A stretch of 64,000 nucleotides of DNA from Cytophagales bacterium (GCA_030446715.1 JAUJMU010000014.1:43827-107826), one strand, 5' to 3'; counted from the first letter of the stretch, positions 37,310 through 47,633 are shown. The notes: generated by a model from the sequence alone, not told the origin. A program made the numbers and translations.

Positions 37310-38344
37310 CTAATCTTCCAGCACATTGCTCATAAAGGTAGCTTTGGTCAACATCCAGCCGATGAGCAGAATCACCGCCCAACGCAGGTATACGGTGTAG
37401 TGATCTTCTGTTTCGCGGAAGCGGATTTCCTGCACCATGGTCTTTTCAAAGCGGTCAATTTGCCCGAAAACGTCCTGCAAAGCGCGGCCATCGGCGGCGC
37501 GGTAGAAGCGGCCTTCGCTCAAGCCGGCAATTTCGCGCAGCGTAGACTCATCCACTGTGTTTTCCTCGTACTGCACCCGGCCATTGATGCGCACCGGCAC
37601 CTTACCTCCCTGCCCGACCAGTATGGAATAAAGGCGTATCCCATACATGGCCGCCAGCCGTGCGGCCGTAAGCGGGTCCAGATTGCCGCTGGTATTGTCG
37701 CCGTCACTGATCAGGATGATTACTTTGGTTTTTGAGCCGGACTGCCGCATCCGGTTAACGGCTACCGCCAGTGCGCTGCCGATGGCTGTGCCGGGCGTAC
37801 GGATGGTGCCAAAGCTGATGTCGTTCAGCAGCGAGTTGAGCAAGGCATAATCGGTGGTGAGGGGTGCCAGCGAAAAGGCATCTCCCGCGAATACCACAAT
37901 GCCGATCCGGTCCTGAAAACGACCACCGATGAAATTGCGGGCTACCTCTTTGGCCACTTCGAGGCGGTTAGGCTGAAAATCTTCAGCCAGCATGGACTGC
38001 GATACATCCAGCACCAGCATAATATCGATGCCTTCGGAGAAAAACTCTACCTGTTGCTGCTCGCGCTGCGGCCGGGCCAGCGCCACCAGCACCAGCATAA
38101 TGGCTAAGCCCATGATCAGATCAGGGACGAAACGGAGCAGGCTCACCGGCGTCCAGCGGAGCCGCCGCAACGGCAGGGCAACTGACAGCTTCTGCCGGTA
38201 TTGCACCACCAGCAGCCACCGGATCACGAAGAGCAGGGGAACCAGCGGGATTCCGTACAGAAACAAGGGCTGGCCCCACACAAACTCCCGCAGCGTACTC
38301 CACTGAAACCAGCTGAAGGAAGACCAGGGGAGTATTACGGACAT
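37310..38344 (-). CDS. BatA-like VWA-domain membrane protein
   Basis: 344 residues. Two N-terminal membrane helices (about 28-47 and 72-90), a von Willebrand A domain (about 104-290) and a final helix near 318-335. The metal site is complete: DVSQS gives D113, S115 and S117, followed by the Thr in TPGTAIGSAL and SDGDNTSG. This layout matches BatA of the aerotolerance (Bat) cluster, thought to work with MoxR ATPases at the membrane. Here no moxR, batB or batD lies nearby, so the gene is separated from the usual cluster or is a paralogue. Confidence 0.85.
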   Translation of the reverse strand: MSVILPWSSFSWFQWSTLREFVWGQPLFLYGIPLVPLLFVIRWLLVVQYRQKLSVALPLRRLRWTPVSLLRFVPDLIMGLAIMLVLVALARPQREQQQVEFFSEGIDIMLVLDVSQSMLAEDFQPNRLEVAKEVARNFIGGRFQDRIGIVVFAGDAFSLAPLTTDYALLNSLLNDISFGTIRTPGTAIGSALAVAVNRMRQSGSKTKVIILISDGDNTSGNLDPLTAARLAAMYGIRLYSILVGQGGKVPVRINGRVQYEENTVDESTLREIAGLSEGRFYRAADGRALQDVFGQIDRFEKTMVQEIRFRETEDHYTVYLRWAVILLIGWMLTKATFMSNVLED

Positions 38345-38512
38345 ACAGGAGGGAATGATTCCGGGGAAAAAGTTTGGAAAGGACGAGACTGGTTAACGCT
38401 GCAAAATTAAGTTTCTATAAACCAAACAATTGTCACTTTAGTGATATTTATTTTTAATAAACGGAGATATGTCTATCTTAGGGGCTCTCTTTGCAACCTT
38501 TTCCTTATCTCC

Positions 38513-41479
38513 ATGAAACACGTTTCTACGGCAACAGGGCTTTTCGGTGCTGCCCTTTTTCTGTTTTCCTTCAACCTTTTTGCACAAAGCATTACAGTAT
38601 CCGGATCGGTTACTGATGAACAGTCCAGGCAGCCGCTGGCCGGAGTGAACCTGGTGGTCAAAGGCAGGGTAATCGGAACCACCACGGATACCCGGGGCAA
38701 CTTCTCCCTGACCACCAACACCAATCCGCCCTTTACGCTGGTGGTTTCTGCCGTCGGCTACGGGTCTAAGGAAGTAGAAGTGACCGGCAGTCAGTCGGGA
38801 ATGACCATTTCCCTGGCCGAACAAGTCATCATGGCCAACGAGGTAGTGGTGGCTGCCTCCCGCGTGGAGGAATCGGTGCTTCAGTCGCCGGTGTCGGTAG
38901 AAAAAATGGACATCCGGGGCATCCGCGAAACGCCGGCTGCCAGTTTCTACGAAGGCCTTGCCAACCTGAAAGGCGTGGACATGAGCACCCAGAGTCTTAC
39001 TTTCCGTTCCATCAGCACCAGGGGTTTCAACGCCAACGGCAACCTCCGGATGGTGCAGATGATTGACGGAATGGACAACCAGGCACCGGGACTCAACTTC
39101 TCCGTCGGGAACATTGTCGGTATTTCGGAGCTGGACCTTGAAAGCGTGGAACTGTTGCCCGGCGCTGCTTCGGCGCTGTACGGACCCAATGCCGTAAACG
39201 GTATCCTGCTCATGACCAGCAAAAGTCCCTTCCGCTACCAGGGCCTGAGCGCCACCAGCAAACTGGGCGTGATGCACGTAGACAACCGTTTTCGCCCGGC
39301 CAGTCCCATGTACGAGGGAGCGATCCGCTACGCAAAAGCGTTTAACAACAAAATTGCCTTTAAAATCAACGCTTCGTACCTGGGAGCCCAGGACTGGCAG
39401 GCCCGCGATCTGCGGGACCAGAGTCTGCTTAACGGCTTTGGGTTGGAAAACGGCAACCGGACCAGTAACCCGGGCTACAACGGCGTAAACGTATACGGTG
39501 ACGAAGTCAACGTAAACATATTCAACAGCCTGATCGGCAACGGTCAGCCGGGAAATGGTACCAACGGAACTTCTCAGTTTCTGGGTCTGATTGCCACCCA
39601 GGACGTAAGTCCGCAGCCGGGAACGCAGACCCTGCCCCAGCTCACGGGACTCACTCCCCAGCAGATTTATGGCCAGATGATCCCCAGCCAGAGCATTTCC
39701 CGCACCGGCTACGAAGAACGGGATCTGGTGGACTACGGTACCAGAAGCATGAAGCTGAACGGCGCGGTGCACTACCGGATCACCGAAAAACTGGAAAGTA
39801 TTCTGCAGGTCAATTATGGATCAGGCACCACCGTGTATACCGGTCAGGACCGCTACTCTATCCGTAACTTCAACCTTTCGCAGGTGAAAGCCGAACTGAG
39901 AGGCAGTAATTTCTTTGTCAGGGCCTATACTACCCAGGAGCGTTCCGGCGACTCATATGCGGGCGGCGTGCTGGGCCAGCTGGTCAACGAGTCATGGAAA
40001 CCCAGTACACAATGGTTTCCGCAGTACTTCGGTGCCTACGCACAGGGCGCTTTCCAGACGTATGCTACTGCTTACCTGACTTCACTGGCGCAGGGCCAGA
40101 ACAATGCGCAGGCTATTGCCGCCGCCCAGGGCGCCGCTTCGGGCAGTGCCGGTAACCTGCACGACAACGCCCGTAACTTCGCCGATCAGGGAAGGCTTAT
40201 TCCCGGTACGCCTGAGTTTAACCAAGCCGCCAATGCCGCCCGTGAAAACCCCATTCCGCGCGGAGCCCGCTTTCTGGACCGGACCAATCTGTACCACGCC
40301 GAGTTTATGTACAATTTTACTGAACTGGCCAGCATCGCCGACATTACGGTGGGGGGCAACGTGCGGCAGTATGACCTGAACTCCGATGGAACCCTGTTTG
40401 CCAGAAGTGATGATAACGAGGAATTCAATATCAACGAATACGGCGCTTACGTTCAGGCTTCCCGCAAGCTGTTCGATGATGCCCTGAAACTCACCGGCTC
40501 ACTCCGCTACGACAAGAATGAAAACTTCAAGGGGCTTTTCAACCCGCGGATTTCGGGTGTGTATACCCTGGGTGAGCACAACTTCCGGGCTTCTTACCAG
40601 ACCGGTTTCCGGATTCCGACCACCCAGAATCAGTACATTGACCTGCTCACGCCCCAGGCCCGGCTGCTGGGTGGCCTGCCGCTGCTGCGTGACCGCTACA
40701 ATCTGGTGACTAACCCGGTGTTCACGGCCGCTTCCGTACAGGCTTTCGGAGCTTCCGTACAGGCTGGTGCGCCGAATCCGGGCCTGCTGCAGGTTTACCA
40801 GTTCCGCGATTTTCAGCCGGAGCAGGTACAGACTTACGAAGTGGGATACAAGAGCCTGATCGGGAATAAGTTGTTCATTGACGCCTACTACTACTTCACC
40901 AATTTCACCAACTACATCGGCACCCAGATCGTGATTCAGGATGCAGTAGGCAACGGTAATCCGGCTAACTTGTTTTCTTCCCTCACCCGTAATACCTACG
41001 GTTTTCCGGTGAACCGTCCCGAGAAAATTCAGTCGCAGGGATGGGCTTTGGGCTTAAACTACGCACTGCCGGCCAACTACACTATCGGGGGCAACCTTGC
41101 CTACAACGTGCTGGTAAATCCGGGTGATCTGGAAGGGTTTCAGACCGAATACAACACGCCCCGTTACCGGGCCAACCTGACTTTCGCCAACCGCGAAGTA
41201 GTGAAAAATCTTGGCTTCAGTCTGGCGTGGCGCTGGCAGGAATCGTTCCTGTGGCAATCCACTTTCGTGAATAACCCGGTAGCCAGCAGTGAAAGGTCCA
41301 TCATTCCGGCTTACCACACCTTCGATGCGCAGGTGAGTTATAAGATTGCCCCGCTGAAAACCATCCTCAAGGTGGGCGGCAGCAACCTCTTCAACAACTA
41401 CTACCGTCAGGCGTGGGGCAACCCCAGCGTAGGTGGGCTCTACTACATCCAGCTTACCTTTGACGAGTTCCTGAACTAA
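38513..41479 (+). CDS. TonB-dependent outer membrane receptor
   Basis: 988 residues. Signal peptide to about 24 (FSFNLFAQ), a carboxypeptidase-regulatory-like domain (ITVSGSVTDEQSRQPLAGVNLVVKG, about 25-110), plug domain (about 115-230, RGFNANGNLRMVQMIDGMDN then LYGPNAVNGILLMTSK) and a 22-strand barrel ending YYIQLTFDEFLN. It imports a substrate too large for porins using TonB energy. No SusD partner is next to it, so a polysaccharide is less likely than a siderophore, peptide or metal complex; the substrate is not evident. The ATG at 38441 would precede an implausible leader. Confidence 0.93.
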   Translation: MKHVSTATGLFGAALFLFSFNLFAQSITVSGSVTDEQSRQPLAGVNLVVKGRVIGTTTDTRGNFSLTTNTNPPFTLVVSAVGYGSKEVEVTGSQSGMTISLAEQVIMANEVVVAASRVEESVLQSPVSVEKMDIRGIRETPAASFYEGLANLKGVDMSTQSLTFRSISTRGFNANGNLRMVQMIDGMDNQAPGLNFSVGNIVGISELDLESVELLPGAASALYGPNAVNGILLMTSKSPFRYQGLSATSKLGVMHVDNRFRPASPMYEGAIRYAKAFNNKIAFKINASYLGAQDWQARDLRDQSLLNGFGLENGNRTSNPGYNGVNVYGDEVNVNIFNSLIGNGQPGNGTNGTSQFLGLIATQDVSPQPGTQTLPQLTGLTPQQIYGQMIPSQSISRTGYEERDLVDYGTRSMKLNGAVHYRITEKLESILQVNYGSGTTVYTGQDRYSIRNFNLSQVKAELRGSNFFVRAYTTQERSGDSYAGGVLGQLVNESWKPSTQWFPQYFGAYAQGAFQTYATAYLTSLAQGQNNAQAIAAAQGAASGSAGNLHDNARNFADQGRLIPGTPEFNQAANAARENPIPRGARFLDRTNLYHAEFMYNFTELASIADITVGGNVRQYDLNSDGTLFARSDDNEEFNINEYGAYVQASRKLFDDALKLTGSLRYDKNENFKGLFNPRISGVYTLGEHNFRASYQTGFRIPTTQNQYIDLLTPQARLLGGLPLLRDRYNLVTNPVFTAASVQAFGASVQAGAPNPGLLQVYQFRDFQPEQVQTYEVGYKSLIGNKLFIDAYYYFTNFTNYIGTQIVIQDAVGNGNPANLFSSLTRNTYGFPVNRPEKIQSQGWALGLNYALPANYTIGGNLAYNVLVNPGDLEGFQTEYNTPRYRANLTFANREVVKNLGFSLAWRWQESFLWQSTFVNNPVASSERSIIPAYHTFDAQVSYKIAPLKTILKVGGSNLFNNYYRQAWGNPSVGGLYYIQLTFDEFLN

Positions 41480-41481
41480 GG

Positions 41482-41509
41482 GAGACGGGAGTAAGACGTC
41501 TCCCGTCTC
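41482..41509. terminator. hairpin between convergent genes
   Basis: Perfect 10-base stem (GAGACGGGAG/CTCCCGTCTC, 41482-41491 with 41500-41509) directly after the receptor stop and before the convergent gene's end. No T run. Confidence 0.55.
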
Positions 41510-41517
41510 ACCAACGC

Positions 41518-43629
41518 CTACTGCGCCGTATAAGATACCGTTGCACTCTTCAGGTCACCGTCGCCGCTGCCGGAAAGGTCCATTTCCGCCTGTTCCGACG
41601 TCTTTAATGATTTTACCGGCATTTCCCATCTGGAAACCACTTTCATGTCGGCCGGTGCGTTGCCTTTGAGCAACTCGAGGGTAAGCTGATCGTCCTGGTG
41701 GATGTAAAAAGCATCCGTGTAGAGGTTATCCACGGATTTGGCCACCGGTATCGGATTCGACTGGTACAGGGTCCGGTTCGGCGTGCGGATCCGCCAGGCA
41801 ATGTTGCCGGCGTCTCCCTTTTTGAACTTTACACTGGCAATGCCCAGCGTCACGAATTTAAGGTTCTGCCGGCCGGCTTCAAACCGCAGCGCCGAGGCAC
41901 CTTCTCCGACCGGTACCGGCGGCGTTTGTTTGTTGCTCACAAAAGCCTTGTAAGCAAAAGGCAGAGGCACAGTTTCCAGCTTGGTAATGGAGGTGTAGGG
42001 CAGGAAGAGTCGCACCGTGCCCGAGGTGTTTTCCATTGCAAAAGCAACCGCTTTCTTATCCGGGCTGGTGATGGGTTTGGTGTTGCCGTCTACGGGAGTC
42101 ATGCGGCGCAGCAGATCCACCGCCCGGCTGTCCTGCGGCGTACCCGTAAAATGTACGTAGCGTTCTCCCCGCAGCAATTCTCCGTAGGGCTTCGGTGCCT
42201 GGTAGGGCAATGACAGGGTTACACCGTGTTCGTTGTTCACCAGTGTATCCTTTACGCGGGCCACGGGGGTAACCGTTATCTCCTTGATCACGCCCACCGG
42301 CAGGTCCTGCCGTACACTTTTCCGGGCTACCGGATTCGGATTCCCCTGTATCCGAACCTGCACCGCAAACTGCTTGGGCGGGTTCTGCCGGATGGTTGGG
42401 TCGTTGAGCAGAAGGTTAAAGGAAGGGTAAAAAACGGTGGTTTTGCCGGTGGCACTGCGGTCCAGCACCACGGCTCCGGTCGTATCGGCTTTGCCCTTGC
42501 CCTCAATCACCCGGCCGCCGGTGAGGTAGGAGGGGGCTTCGGCATTGTCGGGCTGGTAGGCGATCCACGCTTCCAGCGGAGGCAGGGCAGCGGACAGGGT
42601 AGCCTGCGTATTGAAAGTAATACTGGTGCCGGTCACGCCTTCGTGAGTGGCATATGGATTTACAGTAATTCCCGAAAGCTGCACTGCCGGCACTTTATAC
42701 TGGGTAAGGTCCATTTTCAGGTCCACTGCATTGTTCTTCAGGCTGATGGTTTTTCCTGATTTTGGGTCCAGGGGCCATTCGCCGGTAAGGGCGGCCGCAT
42801 TATCGAAAGTAGCCATGCTTTTATTGTCGGACGTCCGCAGAATACGGGGCTTGTTGGACCGGATTACCCCACTCTGGGTACTTTTCTGGAGCTTCAGCCG
42901 GATCACATCGCCTTCCGAATAGAGGAACCCAAGCGGCTCGTTAATTTCTACATTAGCCATGGCGCTTACGTCGCGGGCCTCTTTTTTGCTGCCCGGGTAC
43001 ACCAAAAGATCCTGCTCCAGCCGACCCGCTTCGTACCGCTTGCCGGCTTTGTCGACAATCGTGATTTGCCGGGGTACCAGCGTAGCGGCATACACAGCGG
43101 GGCGGTTGATGGTAATGTTCTGCGAATGGATGTTTTCGAATTTCTTCCCTTTTTCGGTAAGGGCATTCAGCGAAAGCTTCACGGCATTGGCACCTTCGGG
43201 CAGCGTGGTGTGCGTAAAAGGAATAAACAATTCAATGCCCGTATTGCGCCGGCCCTGGGCTTTATTCTGCGGCTCATAGGCATGTTCGGTGGCAAAATGC
43301 AGGGCTACCGTTTCGTTTGCCTTCCGGTAGTAGCCATAGGCGGAGGCATTGTAGGCGGCTTCGTTGTTTTTATCGGCAACGGAGGCGTAAAATGTAAAAT
43401 AGTTGCGACCCTGGTTGTCCCGCATGGCGGTGTACTCAGGGTCAGAGAAGTTATACTCGCAGCTGAAGACTACTGAAATACCGCGAATGCCTTCTTTCAC
43501 TGCACCGGGGTTGACATCAATCTTGTAAATGTTGAATTTTTTGCCGGCTGGATTGCTACTCTGGGCGGAAAGAGGGGAGGCCACAGGGATCAGCACTGCA
43601 AAAAGGGCAAACAAACTACGATAGAGCAT
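41518..43629 (-). CDS. large modular secreted protein of unknown function
   Basis: About 703 residues. ATG at 43629 starts a signal peptide (FALFAVLIPVASPLSAQ); the longer frame from 43704 is unlikely. At least three copies of one module are visible, opening FNIYKIDVNPGAVKEGIRGISVVF, LSGITVNPYATHEGVTGTSITF and IKEITVTPVARVKDTL. These alternate with a second, C2-like module (RQITIVDKAGKRYEA...DLLVYP...GDVIRLKLQKS and VTLGIASVKFKKGDAGN...DQLTLELLKG). I do not recognise the family. It is probably periplasmic or surface-associated. It ends convergently with the TonB receptor. Confidence 0.75.
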   Translation of the reverse strand: MLYRSLFALFAVLIPVASPLSAQSSNPAGKKFNIYKIDVNPGAVKEGIRGISVVFSCEYNFSDPEYTAMRDNQGRNYFTFYASVADKNNEAAYNASAYGYYRKANETVALHFATEHAYEPQNKAQGRRNTGIELFIPFTHTTLPEGANAVKLSLNALTEKGKKFENIHSQNITINRPAVYAATLVPRQITIVDKAGKRYEAGRLEQDLLVYPGSKKEARDVSAMANVEINEPLGFLYSEGDVIRLKLQKSTQSGVIRSNKPRILRTSDNKSMATFDNAAALTGEWPLDPKSGKTISLKNNAVDLKMDLTQYKVPAVQLSGITVNPYATHEGVTGTSITFNTQATLSAALPPLEAWIAYQPDNAEAPSYLTGGRVIEGKGKADTTGAVVLDRSATGKTTVFYPSFNLLLNDPTIRQNPPKQFAVQVRIQGNPNPVARKSVRQDLPVGVIKEITVTPVARVKDTLVNNEHGVTLSLPYQAPKPYGELLRGERYVHFTGTPQDSRAVDLLRRMTPVDGNTKPITSPDKKAVAFAMENTSGTVRLFLPYTSITKLETVPLPFAYKAFVSNKQTPPVPVGEGASALRFEAGRQNLKFVTLGIASVKFKKGDAGNIAWRIRTPNRTLYQSNPIPVAKSVDNLYTDAFYIHQDDQLTLELLKGNAPADMKVVSRWEMPVKSLKTSEQAEMDLSGSGDGDLKSATVSYTAQ

Positions 43630-43713
43630 CTTTGTCTGAGGGTTGTGTTTTCTTGTAAACGATCGGATGCTCAATTTAGCACAAAACCGTTTACAAGAAA
43701 TCACATTAAATCC

Positions 43714-43911
43714 TTATGGCCGCAGCGGCGTCGACGGCTCCGTTACCGGAGGAATGCCCGGATCGGGCTGCTGCGGAATGGTTGGCGGCTCTTCTATCTG
43801 CGGCGCCATTGGCGGATCAATGTTGGGTACGATCGGATCTGAAGGTACCGGTACACTGGGATAGGGCGGATTAGGTATGCCGGGAATACCGGACCAGGGA
43901 GATGATTTCAT
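43714..43911 (-). CDS. possible proline-rich small protein
   Basis: 65 codons; about one third of residues are proline (PPYPSVPVPSDPIVP, EEPPTIPQQPDPGIPP). No signal peptide. Third-position choice looks coding, and its stop lies 84 bases before the start of the modular protein on the same strand, so it may be a leader gene of it. It could also be a chance open frame. Confidence 0.35.
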   Translation of the reverse strand: MKSSPWSGIPGIPNPPYPSVPVPSDPIVPNIDPPMAPQIEEPPTIPQQPDPGIPPVTEPSTPLRP

Positions 43912-44010
43912 AAAGCTGTTTTTAGAAGCGTACGAAATCAAACCTATAAGGTTGGACGGGCTTCCTGCGAAGCAGCCTTGCAGCGCAAGAGTGGAGGCGC
44001 GGATAGGTAC

Positions 44011-45330
44011 CTACTGGCTGGACGTATAGTTATAGTTTTTAAGGGTAAGGGTAAAGGTAGTCCCCTGACCCGGATGACTTACTACCCCGATCTTCCCGTC
44101 AATCATCTGGAGGGCCTGCTTTACGATGTACAACCCAAGGCCCGAGCCAGTTGAAAGTTCGCTGCCCCGGTAGAACATATCGAAGATCCGTGACAGGCTA
44201 TCCGGCGGGATACCAATTCCGTTATCCGATATCCGGATGTGGGCCCGGCTGGTATCGGTACTGATTACAAAAGACAGATGGCTTTCCTCCGCCTCCTGAT
44301 TGCGGAACTGAATGGCATTGGCAATAATATTGTTCAGGATAATGGTCAGGCGGAAAAGATCGCTGTGGAAAGGCACGCCGGGCGTTTCTTCAATGCTCAG
44401 CCGCACCTATTCCCACCCGTTCAGGTAACGAAGGTCCTGAAAGATAGTGTTTGCCAGCGGCTCAATGCCGATCTGCGTAGGCTGAATATGAGTATTCAGC
44501 ACTTTTGAGTGCGAAAGGACCGACTGGATGAATTTGTCTGCCTTCGTAATGGTGCCTCCGATCATGGTCAGGTAATTGCGCAGCACTTCGGATTCTGCTT
44601 CATCTGCCGCAAGGTTTACCAGGCCGGTCACAGAGCAGAGCGGAGCCCGCAGGTCATGGGAGACGCGGTACACATAGTGGTCCATTTCGTGGTTCCGCTG
44701 CTGCAGTTCGGTCAGGGTCTGCCGCAGGTTGGCTTCCGTACGTTCGTACACAATGACCAGGTAGAGCAGGGAGAGCAGCACTGATCCAAGAATGCACACA
44801 ATGTTGATGATAAATGTGCGGTTGAGCAGTTCGTCTGTTACCTCCACGTGTACGGGAATGCTGTAACTGGTAACCTGAAATACCGAAAAGATGATGAGCA
44901 TCATCAGTACGTTGCCGATCAGTTGCCGGTGTTCCTCATTGAAGTAGAGCAGATAGCTGACAAAAACTGCGCCTACCAGCACGCCGTACGTAACCAGCAG
45001 ATCAACCCGGTAAGCTGACAGGAAAAACACTGCTGCATGCACGCAAACCATGAATAACCAGCGGGCAATGGTAAAGTTTCCTCTTTTGTTGAGCAGAAGA
45101 ATACAGAGGGAAACCAGTGTGATCAATCCGTAAAACTGATACGACACCCACGAACCGATAAAAAGCAGCAGAAAGTTGGCACTCAGAATCAGCAGGCACA
45201 ATACGTGCAGAAATTCTTCCTGCAAACCTCTCAGCGAAGACGGAGATGAAAACCAGGGTGTGCTGGTGATGCCCAGCAGCAGCTTTCCGGTATGCGTCTG
45301 GATCCGGCTGAAGTTAAAAATAGCTTTCAT
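44011..45330 (-). pseudogene. sensor histidine kinase interrupted by an amber codon
   Basis: Residues 1-307 hold six membrane helices (about 38-195) and a HisKA domain with H225 in YRVSHDLRAPL. The frame then meets TAG at 44409-44407 and continues in the same frame directly with VRLSIEETPGVPFHSDLF and a complete HATPase domain (NNIIANAIQF, DNGIGIPPDS, GSGLGLYIVKQAL) to 44011. One base change (for example CAG to TAG, Gln) would explain it. Either a nonsense mutation, or two pieces translated separately from the GTG just after the stop. No response regulator is adjacent. Confidence 0.88.
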
Positions 45331-45411
45331 GGGGGTTCCTTCTATTCTGCCTGAACTGTTTCAGGTTGAATGGTAATAAAATGCGGACAAGACCTCGGCA
45401 CTGAGTGCAGG

Positions 45412-46245
45412 CTACACCAGCATTAAAAAGGTGATTTGCTGAAAGTCGTTCCGGGTACTGTAAATCCGCACTACATACCGGCCCCTTTTGAACTGAACAT
45501 CCGGGCCGGGCTCGAATATATAGCTGGTCATGTACTCAGTTGATGCCCTGATCCGCTCATTACCGTTCGAGATAATGTAATTGTCAGGGTCTCTGATCTC
45601 AATCCGCAGGTAAGGGTCGGCCAGTGCATCCGGATATCCCTGCAACTGCAACTGGATGGTAATGCTGTTTGTACGGTGATACCGGTTTTTCTTATCCGAA
45701 GAAAAGATCCGGAAATAGTACACAGATAATTTTTTTGCGGGGGTTACCAGAAAGGGCTCACTGTGAGGTAAGTAGGCTGCGGCTCTGGACAGCCCTGTTC
45801 CAGGGATGCCCCCATGGGGCAGGGTATGCTCCAACGCAACGGGTTCAATACTGGCCGCTGCCGCCTTTTCGGGATGCTCCCCGACTACCGTCTTTACTCT
45901 CTTCTCAAGGTCGCCCACCTGAGTCTTCACTCCGTTCAGCCGAGTAAACAATTGCTGCTTGCTGGCGGCAGAGATGTTATTGTGGTAAAAGTCTTTTCGG
46001 ATCTTTTCAACCTGCCGGAGGATCTGCTGTTTTTTCTGCATACTCTCTTTGTCAGGAGTTGGCAGTACCTCAAGCAGCACTGTCATCTCCTGCTCAATGG
46101 CCCTGAGTTCATTTCTGAACTTCTCATTTTCATCTTTTACAACAAGCGTGTACCCCGATGTGTAAATGAGAGAGCAAAGCAGAATGCCGATGACCACCCC
46201 AAAGGTAAATTTGTCATTTTTGAGAATACGCCCGGGTGCATTCAT
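45412..46245 (-). CDS. membrane-anchored coiled-coil protein of unknown function
   Basis: 277 residues. One membrane helix (about 13-33, FGVVIGILLCSLIYTSGYTLVV), a coiled coil (about 36-118, rich in Glu/Lys/Gln heptads) and a C-terminal beta-rich domain (about 165-277, AKKLSVYYFRIF ... YVVRIYSTRNDFQQITFLMLV). The form is like the gene at 49629-50549: helix, coiled coil, then a similar C-terminal beta domain. They may be distant paralogues (inference). The function is unknown. It sits upstream of the interrupted kinase on the same strand. Confidence 0.72.
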   Translation of the reverse strand: MNAPGRILKNDKFTFGVVIGILLCSLIYTSGYTLVVKDENEKFRNELRAIEQEMTVLLEVLPTPDKESMQKKQQILRQVEKIRKDFYHNNISAASKQQLFTRLNGVKTQVGDLEKRVKTVVGEHPEKAAAASIEPVALEHTLPHGGIPGTGLSRAAAYLPHSEPFLVTPAKKLSVYYFRIFSSDKKNRYHRTNSITIQLQLQGYPDALADPYLRIEIRDPDNYIISNGNERIRASTEYMTSYIFEPGPDVQFKRGRYVVRIYSTRNDFQQITFLMLV

Positions 46246-46510
46246 AAAAGCATTGTGGTGTGCCGGTGGATGATACAGGTAAATTTAACCATCCAACCGG
46301 TAAAGCCGGCACCGACGTCCGGCAGCCATTGTAAGGTAACCGGTTAATGCCGGAGTTTACCGGCACCTGATCATAAGCAGTGTGGCCGTGGTACATCACA
46401 AAAGTGCTTCCGTCCGGGAGGCATTCTTCCGGAAAAGTGCTGACCATAAACTCCTGCATGGTCCCCTGCTGCAAGGACAGCAGCTCTCCGCTGATGTCAT
46501 ACAGCTTCAC
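46214..46510 (-). other. open frame with T9SS sorting-domain-like segment
   Basis: A minus-strand frame, open back to about 46600 and overlapping the next gene's start. VVAVKLYDISGELLSLQQG followed by LPDGSTFVMYHG resembles the C-terminal sorting domain of type IX secretion cargo, but no upstream gene is attached and no start with a signal is visible. Possibly a fragment left by a deletion. Confidence 0.25.
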
Positions 46511-46640
46511 GGCAACTACTGGCTCCCCTTCTGCCGGACTGGTGCCGGTTGTGTGGGCAGCGGCAGGCGCTGTCCGACTGCTTCCCGTTCGGTTTTACGC
46601 AAAAGTTGTCCGTTTCCGGACAATTGGCAGACTGCACGTG

Positions 46641-47633
46641 TCAGTCATTATGGCCAGGCAGGAGCAACTGAGCCTGCAGATAAGCAATTTCTTCTTCAAC
46701 GGTTGCCTTTCCCCGCAGGCTGATGAGTCTGGCAATCGTATTCCGGATAAAAGCCTGGTGCGCCAGCGAATGAACGTTAAACGGCCGGTGTGCCATTGCC
46801 TGTCGTATTTTTTCCCATTCCTGCAGGAAAGCCCGGGTAGGATCGTCCATGAAGGCTTCGGTAAATTTTTGCCAGATGTACGCCTCGGCCACTTCCGACG
46901 GGTGAACCATATCGGCTTTGTAAAAACGGTAGTCCCGCAGGTCGTCGGTCATGATCTCAAACGCCGGAAAGTACTGCACCTGTGCATGTACTTCCGTAAG
47001 CTGATGGCAGGCCACGCGCAGAATGGATTTGCTGACCGCATTGAGTGGAAGGGTATCTTTCAGGTGCCGCACCGGGCTTACAGTCAGCACAATTTTCAGC
47101 ACCGGGTACCGGGCAGTCAGTTGGGTGATCATGTTGCTGAGGCTGGAAAACACAGCCTCCGCCGGAAGCAGCTCCCGGACGAAATGTTTAGCGGGAACTT
47201 TGTGACAGTTGGCGGCCACCCGGCCAGTACCGGTGCGGCGGTACACAAGAGAAGTGCCCAGCGTAAGCAGCAGCCACTGGGCCGTCCGGAGAAATTTACC
47301 GGTCTGACCGATTTGATGATCAGCCAGCCGCAGCAAATCCTCCGGGCCGGCAGCAGCTATGCGGGAGTGAAAGTCATAGTGACGCCAGCCATCAGGTGTG
47401 TTTACCAGACCATGGGGGTCGGCTGGCGTACCGGCCAGTACGCTTTCCAGCAGCCCGGCCAGTGAAACCGGATTGAAAATAACGCCGAAAGGGTTTATCA
47501 GCGTGCTGAACTTATTGGCAAGGAGTTTATCGCCCATTACTTCCGCAAAACAGGAGCCCAAAGCCAGTACGGGCGTCTGCAGGCTGATTTTATGAACGGA
47601 AGGCGTAACCAGCAGGGGCGTACGAAAATTCAT
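46641..47633 (-). CDS. GSCFA-domain protein
   Basis: 330 residues. The signature LALGSCFAE (GSCFA at 26-30) lies near the N terminus, with FGVIFNPVSLAGLL and TLGTSLVYRR after it, and FYKADMVHPSEVAEAYIWQKF near 240-260. GSCFA proteins are predicted SGNH-like hydrolases of unknown substrate, common in Bacteroidota. The Ser in GSCF and the Asp/His in DMVHPS match the SGNH catalytic layout (inference). No signal peptide. It starts just before the terminator of the ribosomal operon. Confidence 0.9.
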   Translation of the reverse strand: MNFRTPLLVTPSVHKISLQTPVLALGSCFAEVMGDKLLANKFSTLINPFGVIFNPVSLAGLLESVLAGTPADPHGLVNTPDGWRHYDFHSRIAAAGPEDLLRLADHQIGQTGKFLRTAQWLLLTLGTSLVYRRTGTGRVAANCHKVPAKHFVRELLPAEAVFSSLSNMITQLTARYPVLKIVLTVSPVRHLKDTLPLNAVSKSILRVACHQLTEVHAQVQYFPAFEIMTDDLRDYRFYKADMVHPSEVAEAYIWQKFTEAFMDDPTRAFLQEWEKIRQAMAHRPFNVHSLAHQAFIRNTIARLISLRGKATVEEEIAYLQAQLLLPGHND

